DNA of 64,000 nucleotides from Ceratobasidium sp. AG-K (taxonomy: Eukaryota > Basidiomycota > Agaricomycetes > Cantharellales > Ceratobasidiaceae): contig JAWNGF010000009.1 of the NCBI GenBank assembly GCA_037039685.1, positions 682,001-746,000 of the forward strand, read 5' to 3'. The translations under genes and the position numbers were made by a program. Positions 13,323-25,119 of this stretch are shown here, one piece after another (the stretch's first letter is position 1; every line of letters begins with the position of its first letter). A model generated the notes under the pieces. That model worked only from the letters and a program-made list of their open reading frames with translations. It ran no database searches and was not told the origin of the DNA.

Positions 13323-15765
13323 CTAGCGACGCATTCCATATCGCCCCATCCTGACCTGCCCAGCATCGCAATTGTCCATCATCCTGCCGGTGTAGTTGCC
13401 GGCTTCATCCGCGTACGAAGGGATTCCGCCGACAGCCACGCGTCTCGAACTACCCCCCTGCTCGGATCGCTGTGAAGGGGCATTATCAGAGGAATGGTAC
13501 CGCTCATATGAATACCCCGAGGGCATGACATTGGCCCCTTCAGAGTACGCATATGCGCTCTCCGAGTCCGTGTGCGAGTAAGTCGTTTCACCGCCTTGTG
13601 TTGCAATCGAATACCGGTTCGAGTTCGAATTGTATCCATAGCCGTTGGCGGACGCATACTGTCCCTGTTGCGGCTGACTCGAGGAACGGTCGGGGGAGCC
13701 TTCATAGAAGCTAGATGGGGCCTGGGTAGCTGGAGCGTGCGATTCGTACGTGACTGGTCCACTCGTAGTACGGCGATGCTCGTCGTCACGCTGACGAACA
13801 GATGGCATTGGGGGCATATCGTACTCCTCCCACTCACGAGCGTATCGTGAAGCCTCGAATTCCCTATCATACGAGCCTGGGACAGAGGTCGGGAATGTCT
13901 GGTGTTCCTGCGAGCGAGGAGACAAGCCTTGGGTCACTCGGGACTGATATTGGGAGTTATCTACCGGGTACGAGGGGAAGTTGCTCTCCGATCGCGAGGC
14001 ATATTGCTTGGGCCGAGGCGACGTCTGCGACGAGGCGTCTCTGAAAACGGGGAGCCCCTCGGTTGCAGTTTCCTGCCCTGTGCGTCTTCCAAATTTTTGC
14101 GAAGACCTTTCCCTCTCGGCCTCCTGGCGCTGGCGGTTGGCCAACTGGACTAGTGCCGTCTCCTGCGCGGACTTGTTCTTGCGTCCGGGACCACGACGAC
14201 GAACTTTGGTGTCGTAGGTACACTCTTGGTGTCGATGATCGCAATGACTGCATGGGTGACCTCCGTCGCACCGAAGCTTGCGGACTACAGGTTGGGATAC
14301 GAAAGTCATGAAGCCGGGTGTCCAGGAATGTACAGAAAATGTACCGTGTATGCGGAGCCACGAAATCTGGTGAGCTCGATCCATTCCACCACGCCAAGAG
14401 GTACTCACATCGACAGAAGTGCATGCCATCACAGTCTTTTTCTTGCCTTCACCACTAGTCTCCCGCCTTGCAGGCGTGGCTCGACGGGAAGCATCGACCT
14501 CACTGCTCTTTCCCCTACGACTACGACGAGCCGGCCCGCTAGACGGTTCGCTACTGCCTCGAGAGCTTGTCTGCTCCTGGCTATGCAAAGAAACGCGTCT
14601 CCGTCGGTGCTAGCTGCACTCGGGGCACCGAAAGGAATGTCCCAATTGGCATTTCCACAGTCGAATGGATGTTCAGCGGCCTGGAGCCCTATTTCATTAG
14701 CAGTTGGCTGCAACTCGACTGGGACGCAAGGCGGATCCACATCCATGCTCGGAGATGGGAAATCGCCACCAACATTTCCCACCAATAGCACAGGGAGGAG
14801 TCCATCCCGCGGAGCAGTAGCATACTGGTACGAATAGGAGATTGATAGAGATTGCGACTGAAACGCATCACTTGGCGGGATTGTGTCGCGGTGAGGCTCC
14901 CCGTTGTAGGAACCAGCTAATGGGGATAAGATCTTCAGCCATTGGCCACTCGAGAGAGTCATGTATCACTTACGATTGGTTTCATTATGCAGTAGATCGT
15001 TGCGATAGTTTGCTTCACCAGACGCAGCGACACTGGACCATAAACTTGCTGCGGATGAATTCGAGTCGCCGCGAGTCCGTCGGCGTATGACCGGCTTCAT
15101 TGTCTCTTGGCGATCCATAGGCTCAGCCACATAGTCGTAAGCAGACGATGAAGTGCGAGAACGGTCGGGGGAGGCATAGAGAGACGACTGATCAAAGCCT
15201 TGAGAGTCAGGGCTACCTATGCCGCTCGACTCGTAAGAAAGCTGCCGAGCGTGGTCGGGCTGGGTCTTTGGTTGCAAGCTGTGGTATACCGTGGCTGCAG
15301 GGTTTTGTGGCTTCGAAGCATAGTTATAAGGCTGTCGGGACTGCCCGGGCGACATGTTTGGGTACTCGATGTGACTGAAGGCCATGGGCGCGTTTACAGG
15401 TCGTAGCGCAAAGGTCGGAGGTACGGCCTGGTGACGATTGGGCGACATCTGTTGGCCAGTACAGGTCTCTGAAGAACGAGCGTCGATGACTACATAATCA
15501 TTCACAGTTAGCGAGAAACGGGTCAGCCTTGTCAAAGCATAAAAAAGATGTGCGACTACGTACGTGGAGGCATAGGGGGATGGACACTCATGTCGTACTG
15601 TGGCGACTCGACAATGGCCTGGACCTGCTGATCCTCGTTAATGAGAACAGGCTGCGAGCTCCGAATGTTGGACGTCTTAGTGCGACTGGAGGAGCGGTTG
15701 TCCAAAAATTCGGTGCCAAAGTATCGCCGAGCAGAGGGAGGATGTTGTGGTTGAGGATGATACAT
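13323..15765 (-). CDS. Zn2Cys6 transcription factor, zinc cluster apparently frameshifted
   Basis: Likely exons are 15765-15564, 15489-14974, one or more across 14916-14580, 14580-14409 and 14284-13323. The start is MYHPQPQHPPSAR. The long disordered N-terminal part is rich in Ser, Tyr and Pro. A basic run (GKKKTVMACTS) leads into the DNA-binding cluster, whose second half is VRKLRCDGGHPC and SHCDHRHQECTYD. At the exon junction the first CxxC cannot be read in frame: the bases ACTTCTGTCGAT before the donor give C-T-S-V, while one extra base would give C-T-S-C-R and restore the phase across the intron. The tail after the cluster is Ser/Tyr/Gln-rich. The frame between 14580 and about 14820 is also unresolved (a long intron or another indel). 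Such factors bind CGG half-sites. It may be a pseudogene, a variant allele or a sequence error. Confidence 0.6.
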
Positions 15766-16859
15766 TGTACAAGCCTCGAAACGATGTTTTAATATCAACA
15801 GGGTCCTGAAAAGGGGCAGGGGGTAAAAAAGGGGATCCAATGGGTCCTAGTAGACCCAATCTTTTCTGGACCGTTTTGAAGGATTATGTGGCGACGCGCT
15901 GATAGGAGACACTGGGAGTCAACAAGCGGGGCCGGATGCAGGCGATTTTGGTCGTAAATCCCGGATATCGTTGTGGTCTATGTCTTCGATTGCAAAAAAA
16001 ACCTAACTCCGTCGAGAAAGATCGTTTCACCTGGTCCCCAGTCTTTAATCTCGGCAGCGTGTATGCGCGCAAGTTGCCCCGGCGCGTTTTTTGCGAGTAC
16101 TGTTCGAGGGGAGGTGGTCTCCAAGGGGATCTTGAGCGGAAGGGAGCAAAACCTCGGGACTTGAAAAGAGGGCCGGGGAGTGCAAAACGTGTTCCGGCCT
16201 GGAAGCATCCTTTAAAGAGCGGTCTGCGGGGGCGTGGCGCCGTGCGTGACCGTCGGATACATAGGCGGGCGATATGTCCCTTGGAATCGTACAACCTATG
16301 GCGAAAAACGTGGACCACAGATCTGGGGTAGACGTCAGAGTCCCCCATCTAATGAGGCGCAACTTGCCGTAAACCTGGGACCGGAGTAAGGTGCAAGGTG
16401 AGCGCCTATTGTTGAGATATGCCCACACACAATATGCGCAAGTTGGTGGCTCGTTCACAGATTGTTGGGGTGGCACATGTATGCGTTTTGCCTTCATCGC
16501 AGATTATTTTATGGACTTTCATCGAGCGATCGTCCCGATGACATGCAGCAGGGAGGCTCCCACGACCGGGGTCATGCCTTCCCGAAGAGGTGAAGATTGA
16601 AAACGCTAACCGATAGAGTGGGTCGCTCTAGCCATATAAATCCTACATGGCTGGACATCTGGACAATTACTAAGACATCCACCGGTACCATTCTTGCTCC
16701 GTTTTGGTGTTATATGAAAAGGTTGAACAAACAACCGGAAGTCGGCGATGCGGGCCGGAAGTCTCGACACAGTCCTGGATCCGTGTGTATGTATCACGTG
16801 AGATGTCTGCTGACCGGCTTACGGGATCATTACTCAGAAATATTTCGACCTTGTCCATC
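15766..16859. other. Divergent intergenic region
   Basis: About 1.1 kb separates the starts of the zinc-cluster gene and RIO1. Overlapping frames occur on both strands at 15884-16497, but their sequence is unlike any family and they have no intron or start logic. They look like chance frames in GC-rich DNA. Confidence 0.4.
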
Positions 16860-18965
16860 ATGTCCGTTCCTGTTCACGAGATCCACATTATCGACCCCGG
16901 TCAATTCGACGATGCAGACGAAGAAGGCTCTGCAGTACCCAGTCGAGGACCAACAAATCCAGAACTTGGTGTGTTAGACCGTGCTCCCGACTTTGATCCT
17001 CGAGCTGGTCAAACCTTCATCGACGATGATCCAGTAGAGGCAGAATTGTACATTTCCGAAGAAGAAGAGGAGGAGGAGGAGCTCTCGGATGATGATTTTG
17101 ATTACGACGAAGTGAACCAGGCTGACTGGGAAGTCGCTGATGGAGGTATGTGGTTGAGTTATATCATCAATTTAATAATCATTTTGGCACCAGACTTTAC
17201 TAAACAATACAATCGTCTACGACAACACGTCCAAGTTCGCTCCGGAGCAGCAGTCGGGACGCCCTCGGCCCTGGGCCAAAATGCTTCCGTCGCACCTCTC
17301 CCCGTAGTCAATAGGTCGGCACCCAAAAAGACGACAGCCAATATGCCGACAAACGACAAACGATTAGCGGACCAGACGACCCTGTTCGCTAAGTTTAATT
17401 CTAGAATTGCCAACATATCCCGACCATATGAAGATGTGAAACCTGGTATTAGCGTAAACCGCAAGGCAGCAAGCGAACGCGCAAATGTCAAGGACAAATC
17501 AGACCGTGCGACCAACGAGCAAGTACTCGATCCCCGAACTCGCATTATTTTATTCAAGATGATCGGAAGGGGTTTGATCTGGGAAGTCAACGGATGTGTA
17601 AGCACGGGGAAGGAAGTGAGCCGCGTCCGTACTCGGCACTACGCGAATATTAATCACGTTACAGGCAAACGTCTACCATGCCCTCACGCCATCCCAACCC
17701 CCTGGTCACCTGGCACTCAAAATCTATAAGACATCCATTCTTGTGTTCAAGGACCGCGATCGGCAAGTACATCTTCGGGTTCGTAACAAGCCGGCTTGGC
17801 TCACGTACGTGCGTTAGCTATGTTACAGGTGAACATCGGTTCCGGCATGGATATTCCAAGCGAAACCCGCGCAAAATGGTCCGGTTATGGGCCGAGAAGG
17901 AAATGCGAAACTTGAAGCGACTCATGGCCGCAGACATCCGATGCCCAGAACCAATCGAAGTTCGCGAGAACGTGCTCGTTATGGGATTTTTAGGGGACCA
18001 GAGCGGATGGTGAGCAAAGTTTACGAAGTCGGAGTACACTAACCATCAGAATTTCAAGGGCCTCTCCGCGTCTGAAAGATGCCTCTATTCCTTCTTCGGA
18101 CCTTCCATCGCTGTATGCTGAGCTCGTGATCACCATGCGCCGACTCTACCACGTCTGCAAGCTTGTACATGCCGACCTTTCGGAATACAACATTCTCTAT
18201 CACGACTCACACCTTTACATTATCGACGTTTCCCAATCCGTCGAACATGACCATCCTGCGGCATTTGACTTTTTACGGAATGACATTCGCAACGTCGAAG
18301 CATTCTTTGAGCGAGACGGCGTCCGTACGCTTGGTGCTCGGCGCGTCTTCGAATTCGTCACCCACGAGGATATATCAGGTGGAAGGGGGGAAGACTTCCT
18401 GGTATTGGAACACATACTGCAAGAATGGATGGATAAGCCAGAACCATCAAGAGTGTCCAATCAGGATCAGACTGATGACGGGGTGTTCCGAGCGGAATCC
18501 GGTAATCAACAGGATGATGCTGTGTTCCTCAAGTCGTACATACCCCGAACATTGAACGACGTCTACGATCCGGAGAGGGATATTGCACGTCTGCAGCGTG
18601 GCGAGGGGAAGGATCTAATTTACGGGGATTTAACCGGAGTCGTACAAATTAACGAAGGGATGAAGGGGCTGGCAACGGCCGAGGCGAACGATGACGCTGA
18701 TTCGGGACAAGACAGCGACAGCAGTGAAGAGGGCGAAGGTGAAGAGAGTGAATTCTTGGAAAAGAAGCCGAGAGGAAAGAGGCATGAGGACAAGGATGCT
18801 AAAAAGGTGTGGTGTTCTCTCGGGTATTTCACCAAACATAATAAATACTAATATTGACGCTTACAGGAGCGAAAGAAAGTTGCCAAGGAAGAGGCGCGCG
18901 AGAAGCGAAAACACAAGATGCCCAAATCAGAGAAGAAACGACGGATAAAAGCAAGCAAAACATAG
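16860..18965 (+). CDS. RIO1: RIO1 atypical protein kinase (40S ribosome maturation)
   Basis: Six exons (16860-17145, 17194-17615, 17665-17762, 17818-18009, 18059-18806, 18867-18965) give 614 residues. The ATP loop STGKEANVYHA spans an intron. RIO1 marks follow: [29 protein letters not shown], the catalytic [11 protein letters not shown] and the metal-binding IIDVSQSVE. An acidic N-terminal run and an acidic then Lys-rich C-terminal tail fit the family. RIO1 releases factors from late pre-40S particles in the cytoplasm. The third intron (17763-17817) has a GC donor (GATCG|GCAAGT) and a TTAG acceptor; the exons fit exactly only with this junction. Confidence 0.95.
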
Positions 18966-19045
18966 CGTGTTTGAAGCAGTTGGTTGCCACACATTTTGTA
19001 TATTTCGTGCACCCCAACCAATGTTGATACAATTTTAACCACTAA

Positions 19046-21431
19046 TTATGCGTCGGTTACACAACCATGGCTCGCATCCTCGACAACCTTTGTGTATTTG
19101 TACAATGTGCCCTGTTTCACTTTAAGCGGCGGCGCAGTCCATTCACTCCGCCGCCGGGCAAGTTCGCTCTCCGAGACATCCATGTCAATTGTGTTGGCGA
19201 CCGCATCAATCATGATAGTATCACCGTCGCGGACCAGCGCGATCGGACCACCAACCTGCGCTTCAGGGACTACGTGGCCCACGACAAAACCATGAGACCT
19301 GGAGCAATTGTTAATTCAACGTGGCGCATATATGGTCATATCTTGAACGCTCACCCGCCACTGAATCGCCCATCCGTCAGACACGCGACGTCCATTCCGA
19401 GCCCGGCTCCCATGATCAAGCTTGTGGGCTTGAGCATTTCGGGCATTCCGGGACCGCCCTTGGGGCCGAGATACCGTAGCACGACGACAGTCTTCTCGCC
19501 TTGTTTGATCGACTTGGTCTCAATTGCGTGTACAAACTCTGCCTCGTTGTCGAATACACGAGCCTTTCCTTTGAATGATAGGCCTTCCTTTCCTGTGATT
19601 TTAGAGACGGCGCCCCCAGGCGCGAGGTTCCCCCGCAGGATCCTGATGGCAAGTTGAAAAGCAGTGCATGTGCAAGAATTGATTAAGCGTGAAGATGCAT
19701 GGTGGTCAGCGAGGCGCGCAAATGGGGATGAGCACAAGCGGCGTACCGGATATGGCCTGTCGATTTGATGGGTTCAGACAATGGACGAACAACCTTTTGC
19801 CCCTCTTTGAGCCCTCCCTTCTCCGCAGTCCACCTCTCAAGGTTCTCTCCCAAAGTTTTCCCAGTGACTGTCATGCTGTTCCCATCGATTAGCTTGTGTT
19901 CAAGTAGATAGGCGAGAATAGCTGTAGAAGGCGTAAATATCAAATCAGACGACCGTAAAGTTTAGGCACACCTGGGATGCCTCCAATCTTGTGAACATCC
20001 TCCATCACGTATTTCCCGCTGGGCTTGAGATCCGCGAGGAAGGGGACGCGGTCCGAAACGGCTTGGAAGTCGTCGATCGTCAGTTTGATCCCCACAGAGT
20101 GTGCAATGGCAATAAGATGCAAGACGGCGTTGGTCGAGCCACCCAATACCATTGTGAGAACCTAGAGTTTAAATTATCATTAGATAAAGATCTAGGATTT
20201 GTTTATCAGACATGCCATTGCGTTCTCGAATGCAGTCCTTGTCATTATGTCACGGGGAAGGATATTCTGTTCCAGCAAGTTCATCATTACCTTCCCAACG
20301 CTGTCACATTCCTGTTGTTTTTCTGCATACTCTGCGGGGAACGAGGATGATCCGGGTAGAGTCATTCCCATTGCCTCAGCGGCCGACGCCATCGTGTTGG
20401 CAGTATACATCTAAGGATCCTATATTAGTACACATCCAATCAGCTCCACAACTACCACTCACTCCTCCACAAGCGCCAGGTCCTGGGCAGGCGTGGTTGA
20501 TCGTATCTTGCCGAAACCTTTCCGCATCTGGAGTTTCACCGTCCTGTAGATACTTGCCATACGCCTGGAACGCGCTGACGATATCCAGCTGAGGCTGACC
20601 AGCACAGGAGCCAGGTCTGATCGTACCGCCGTATACCATCAGCCCAGGGCGATTCAGTCGGCCGACTGTATCCAAAAACGTAAATTCTCCTGTTTCAGTA
20701 TACAGCGTGAGACCGGGCCCCACTTACGTGCCATCAACACCCCGGGCATGTTTTTATCGCACCCCGGAACGACTACCATCCCGTCCAACCAGTGACCGCC
20801 CGCGGCAGACTCGACCTGATCGAGGGGCGTTTATTAATTCATTTGGGCAATGGTAAATTAACTTGCCTGGTCCGCAATCAAGTCACGACTTTGCAACGAG
20901 TACCGCATGCCATCGGTTCCCATGCTAATCCCATCAGAGACACCAACCGTCCCGAATTGATAACCAGTAATATTCGCTTGGCGGAGTGACCTGGTAATTT
21001 TTTGTCCGAGACCGAGGAGATGTCGATTACATCTGTGAAGAGTGCATCAAATGGAAGTATCACATCAATGGCGCATACACAACTTACGGGTTGCCTTCGT
21101 ACCTGTTTTCATTCGTCTCAGGTTACTAAATGGAGAAGGCGCATATGACTCACCAGACGCTGCCAACACCCACCATGGGTTTTCCAAGATCTGGAGGCGA
21201 GCCTACTCCTTCGGTTGCCAGTAACATAGCCTTGGAACATCAAACAACGTCCAGAATACGTGGTGGACAACCTACTTGGCTTGCTCCCTGATCTTTTGGA
21301 GCAGTAATCGTCCGACTGTATCTGTTCAAGACCTTTTCGCCGGCCAATCGTACAGACGAGGCATGGAGGCATCGTTTTGAACTCCAGAGCGCCCTAGGGG
21401 TCATTTTTGAGCGAGCGTTAGACTGGAGCAT
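19046..21431 (-). CDS. ILV3: Dihydroxy-acid dehydratase, mitochondrial (ILV3)
   Basis: Eleven exons (21431-21276, 21230-21154, 21102-21088, 21032-20867, 20815-20728, 20665-20463, 20410-20216, 20161-19972, 19921-19747, 19642-19355, 19298-19046) give 601 residues. The enzyme makes the 2-oxo acid precursors of valine and isoleucine with an Fe-S cluster. Cluster Cys are seen in [17 protein letters not shown] and [22 protein letters not shown] and LTDGRFSGG are further family marks. The N-terminus ([17 protein letters not shown]) is Arg/Ser-rich and non-acidic, as expected of a mitochondrial presequence. Exon 3 is only 15 nt. Introns 4 (20816-20866) and 7 (20162-20215) use GC donors. The stop is about 80 bp from that of RIO1, so the two genes converge. 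Confidence 0.95.
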
Positions 21432-22598
21432 GGCGGAAGGCGACAGAGCCAATGACCAGAATAGAATTTCGGATTTCGGAGATGAGCAGGTGGGAACAAC
21501 CCACGTGATCCAATCTCCCAATTAGGCGTCATTGACTTGGCATACGAATGACCATTGTTTTTCAGGTTGCATAATTCGCTTGCCCCGGACATGTGGGCGA
21601 CCTCGATCCGAATTATCGCTCCACATCACCGTGGCGGCTTTTTCCGTGAGTTTACCTCGAACATAACAACATTTAAATTTACTTCTAGACACAATTCCGT
21701 ATCCGACCCTAGAACTCTACTCTCGCACGAATGAATGTACCACATCAAGGGCGACAGAATACATCCTTGACCGAATGCAATGAAATATCCAGTCTTCGCC
21801 GATCCAACGCGACGCGCGGTCGTGCCCTGCCCCACACGAGCGCCTCCGATGGAGTGATGCTCGCATGCGTACCATTCTGAATTGGGAAACCAACCCACAC
21901 AATCTTTACACTTTTTCTTTGTTTTTATTGGTATTTCATCACCACGTCTTCGCCATGATTATCCCCTGCAAATCACCACGCCCGAGAACTCTAATTAGTC
22001 TAGTCTGTTCGCTGCTCGAAAGCCCCGATCGATGCGAATACATATGTATTGGCGGCCAACGGACCAAGGGCCCATACTGATTACGGCATATGTAGGTACG
22101 AATGACAGCATGAAACCACAACAATAAAATATCAACGCATACACTCATAATCTAGATCGAAAATAAACAAAAGCAGAGTTACCAATATCTTACAGTCGCT
22201 ATAAATGATGTATATAGGAGTTGAACAACACAAATTCCGACAGCAAGGTGGTAAGAATCACAGACCAGAGTGTTTATGATACAACGGGGGAATAAATGAG
22301 CGTGTACAAGCGGCCTGGGCGGTCGTGATAAGAATAAGTCGAGAACGAAAGCTAATAAACGATTCGCCCGGAATATTAGTATTAGAAGCAGTCGCAACCG
22401 AGACTGAGGGGTAACTGACGGGCATGTGAACCAAGAAAAAGCAGAGCCGAGTCATGTGGAAATGTCTGGAGAGAAACAGCGATGTGAAGGGATTGCCAAT
22501 AGTGAATGGTATGGGTTGCGGCGCGCAAGATGAGATGCCAAGTTAATAATAAGAGAGGGTTCGAGGTATACGGAGAGTAAACAAAACCAGACTCAGAG
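21432..22598. other. Intergenic, ILV3 5' flank and 3' flank of next gene
   Basis: Only short frames without family resemblance occur. The ILV3 promoter should lie at the left and the 3' untranslated part of the 22.6-24.6 kb gene at the right. Confidence 0.4.
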
Positions 22599-24572
22599 TC
22601 ACCCAGGTGCATCACGCAGCCCCAAATGATCTATCTCGCCGTCTCCTTCGAGCAATTCGGGATGTTCGCCGCGTGTGGTCCGGGCCAACTCGATGCGCAT
22701 TCGCATCATTTCGCTAAAAGATAATCGATGAGTTACCACGAGGAAAGTTTTCAATATCAAACTTACCGATCGTGCTGCCGCTGCTTTTCCCGCTCGATAC
22801 GTTCCTTTTCTCGTTCGTCATACCGCATGCGCTTCAACGAAATATAGTCTTCTTCCCGTTTCCGCTTCCGGGACTCTTGAGCCTCGAGAAATTTGACGAT
22901 TGCATCGGTAGACATTGGAGGGCTCACGGGCGGAGGCGAAGGAGACAAGCTGTGCCGGCCAGTGGGGGACGACCGAGAGGGTCCAACGGTGCGTGTGACC
23001 GAAGGTGCCCGATGTCCGCTCGGCGGACGTGGGGCTGACGGACCAGGCATGCTCGGGGCGGCTGGTGGGGGCAACGCAGGCGAACGCGTGAGAATGTTCT
23101 GAGGGGCGGAAAACGAGGGCGACGGTGCCGAGGCTGAGGCCGGACCAGACACTCCGCTGCCTGCAGTTGCATACTGCCGATGCTGGATCGACAGCTGAGG
23201 GTGTGCCTGTTGCGACGCATGATGTAACCGTTGTTGTTGAGCTTGATGCTGTTGTTGGTATTGTTGTTGTTGCAACTGTTGCGGGGTCGACGCATGCGTC
23301 AAATGTGGCGTCTGCTGAGAGACGTTCCCCGGAAGCCCGTACGAAAAAGGCATATTACCCCCATGTTGCTGAGGCTGCTGGACAAAGTTCCGAGTTGCGG
23401 GACTATGAGGACCAGACAGATTAAGCGCGACATTGTGGCCAGCGGTTGTGCCTTGCATGGTGGCAGGTCGCGTGGCACTGGTCGACGACTCTCCCAGCGA
23501 GCCAGAAGCTGGGTGCCGGGGGGTCTGGGGGGTCGGGACCTGGGGGGCCTGAGTGGTCGCGCGGACCTGGGGGTTTTGCGCGGTCGCGCGGGTGGGCGAA
23601 GTCTGGCCCGACGAGATGGAATTATTCGCCACGGTGGTGGTCTGGGTGCGCTTGATTAGCTCTCGAACGCGAAAGAATTGTGGGAGCTTTTCTTTGACCC
23701 TGCCTGATTGAGATGGGTGAGCGACGCGTACACAACGCGCAAAAGACCAGGTTGAAATGGAGACAAAGGACAGGGACGTCAGGCGTCATCGCATCAAGGA
23801 TCGTGAGACCCGGAATGGATAGGCAGAACCAGAATCATCAGAACAAGGTAAATACCAAGGGAGCAGGACGTACCCCAAGCAACGGCGAGATTCGGGTCGG
23901 ACGAGGTGGCAATGTCGTGTTCGCTGTTGACGCTCGGCCATTCAGCAAGCTCACGCTCGCAATCTTGATAGAGGTTGACGATTCTAAATCAGGGCGATTA
24001 GAAAGTTTTCCAACGCGAGGGATCACATGACCGAGCGGTGCCGGGAAATGAGACTCACTCACTTGAACAGTTTATTCTTGACGCTGACGGCTAGGGGCTC
24101 GATGGTGCGCTTATCCTCGAGGTCGTAGCGCGTGTCGTTTGCGAACAGATGGCGGGCAATTTCACGCTGAAGATCGCGCTTGGGGACGCCAATGACGACA
24201 CGGGTGTGTTCGGGGCCGACCTGGGCGATGACGGCGTGCCACTGCTTGTCGGGGCGCTCGAGGGCCTGGACGAGGCGCTCAGTCAGGTCTCCCTCCTCCC
24301 ACCTGTGCATGTAAACAACAAGTGCTGGCAATATATAATTGTGCGCACCTGACAGAGATACTGGGACGATCGACGTCCTTCTTGCCAGGGCCGCGGCCAC
24401 CGCGCTTGCGGGTGGTGGGCTGTGCCTGCTCTTCAAACATCTGGTGGTCGGTGGGGGGGATGGCATGTGACTGGTGGGGGTGTTGCTGTTGCTGGGGAAA
24501 CGCCGGCAGCATAGAGTCCGAGTGATGGAGAGAAAAGTGTCTGTGGTGGGATGTCGGCGAGTTGTGCATCAT
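22599..24572 (-). CDS. Q-rich protein with N-terminal SANT-like region and C-terminal coiled coil, function unknown
   Basis: Five exons (24572-24349, 24302-24063, 23983-23874, 23703-22767, 22713-22599) give 541 residues. An N-terminal low-complexity part ends in a basic GRGPGKKD motif. A compact region follows (WEEGDLTERLVQALE, later NLYQDCERELAEW and VKEKLPQFFRVRELIKR) whose helices and Trp spacing resemble Myb/SANT-like domains of basidiomycete proteins. The middle is Gln/Pro/Ser-rich with a long Gln run (LQQQQYQQQHQAQQQ). The C-terminus is a highly charged helix (ESRKRKREEDYISLKR, EKERIEREKQRQHDR). The pattern suggests a nuclear transcription-related protein, but that is inference. The ATG could also be three bases downstream. 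Confidence 0.7.
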
Positions 24573-25119
24573 CTGCGGCGGCAGAAGCGAGCCGACTTGC
24601 GTGCGAAAGCGCACAAGAAGCGGCGAGAAGAGGAGGGCTCAAAAGGGGGATATCCAGCTATTGGTCCAGCTACTGGGGATGTGCGGCTACTTGAGCTGCA
24701 ATGGCCACTCTTTGACGCGCAAAAGATGGTCGTTGTCTGAGGCATAAGCGAAGCCGTCGACCTCGCGCTGCCAGCACTTCGCAGCGAGGCAAACAACGAG
24801 GCCAGCTGCCGGACCCAAATCAACACGCCCTGATTGTCCCTGACATCCCGCCTTTCCGGCCAAATAGGCGCTGCCCACCGTGGCTACATGCGTCCTCGCC
24901 GTGCCTGCTGTCGACCTCACTGCCGCCCCTGCGCACTCGTCGCTGCTGCCCGCCGTCGCCCCCGCCTCCCCGACGCTGCTCGGCGCTCCCACCCGCCCTG
25001 CCGCGTGGCATTCCGGATCTAGACTGCTGCGTGGCCACAACGCGACATGACGTCAAATCCACACGTTGGACAACAGCGTGGCATTACACAAAACCTATAT
25101 CGTACAACTCGGTCCCAGG
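24573..25119. other. Intergenic, nothing recognised
   Basis: The stretch is GC-rich, with overlapping frames on both strands near 24690-25060 that have biased composition and no recognisable domain. It probably carries the promoter of the Q-rich protein gene and the 3' end of the next gene. Confidence 0.35.

Noticed and set aside
14581..14628. A 48-nt intron (GTGCCC...CATAG) in the zinc-cluster gene
   Set aside because: Its length is a multiple of three, so it does not solve the frame change, and the donor is poor.
15884..16497. Overlapping frames of 130-154 codons on both strands
   Set aside because: They overlap each other, have no family resemblance and lie in the divergent gap between two well-modelled genes; GC-rich DNA gives such frames by chance.
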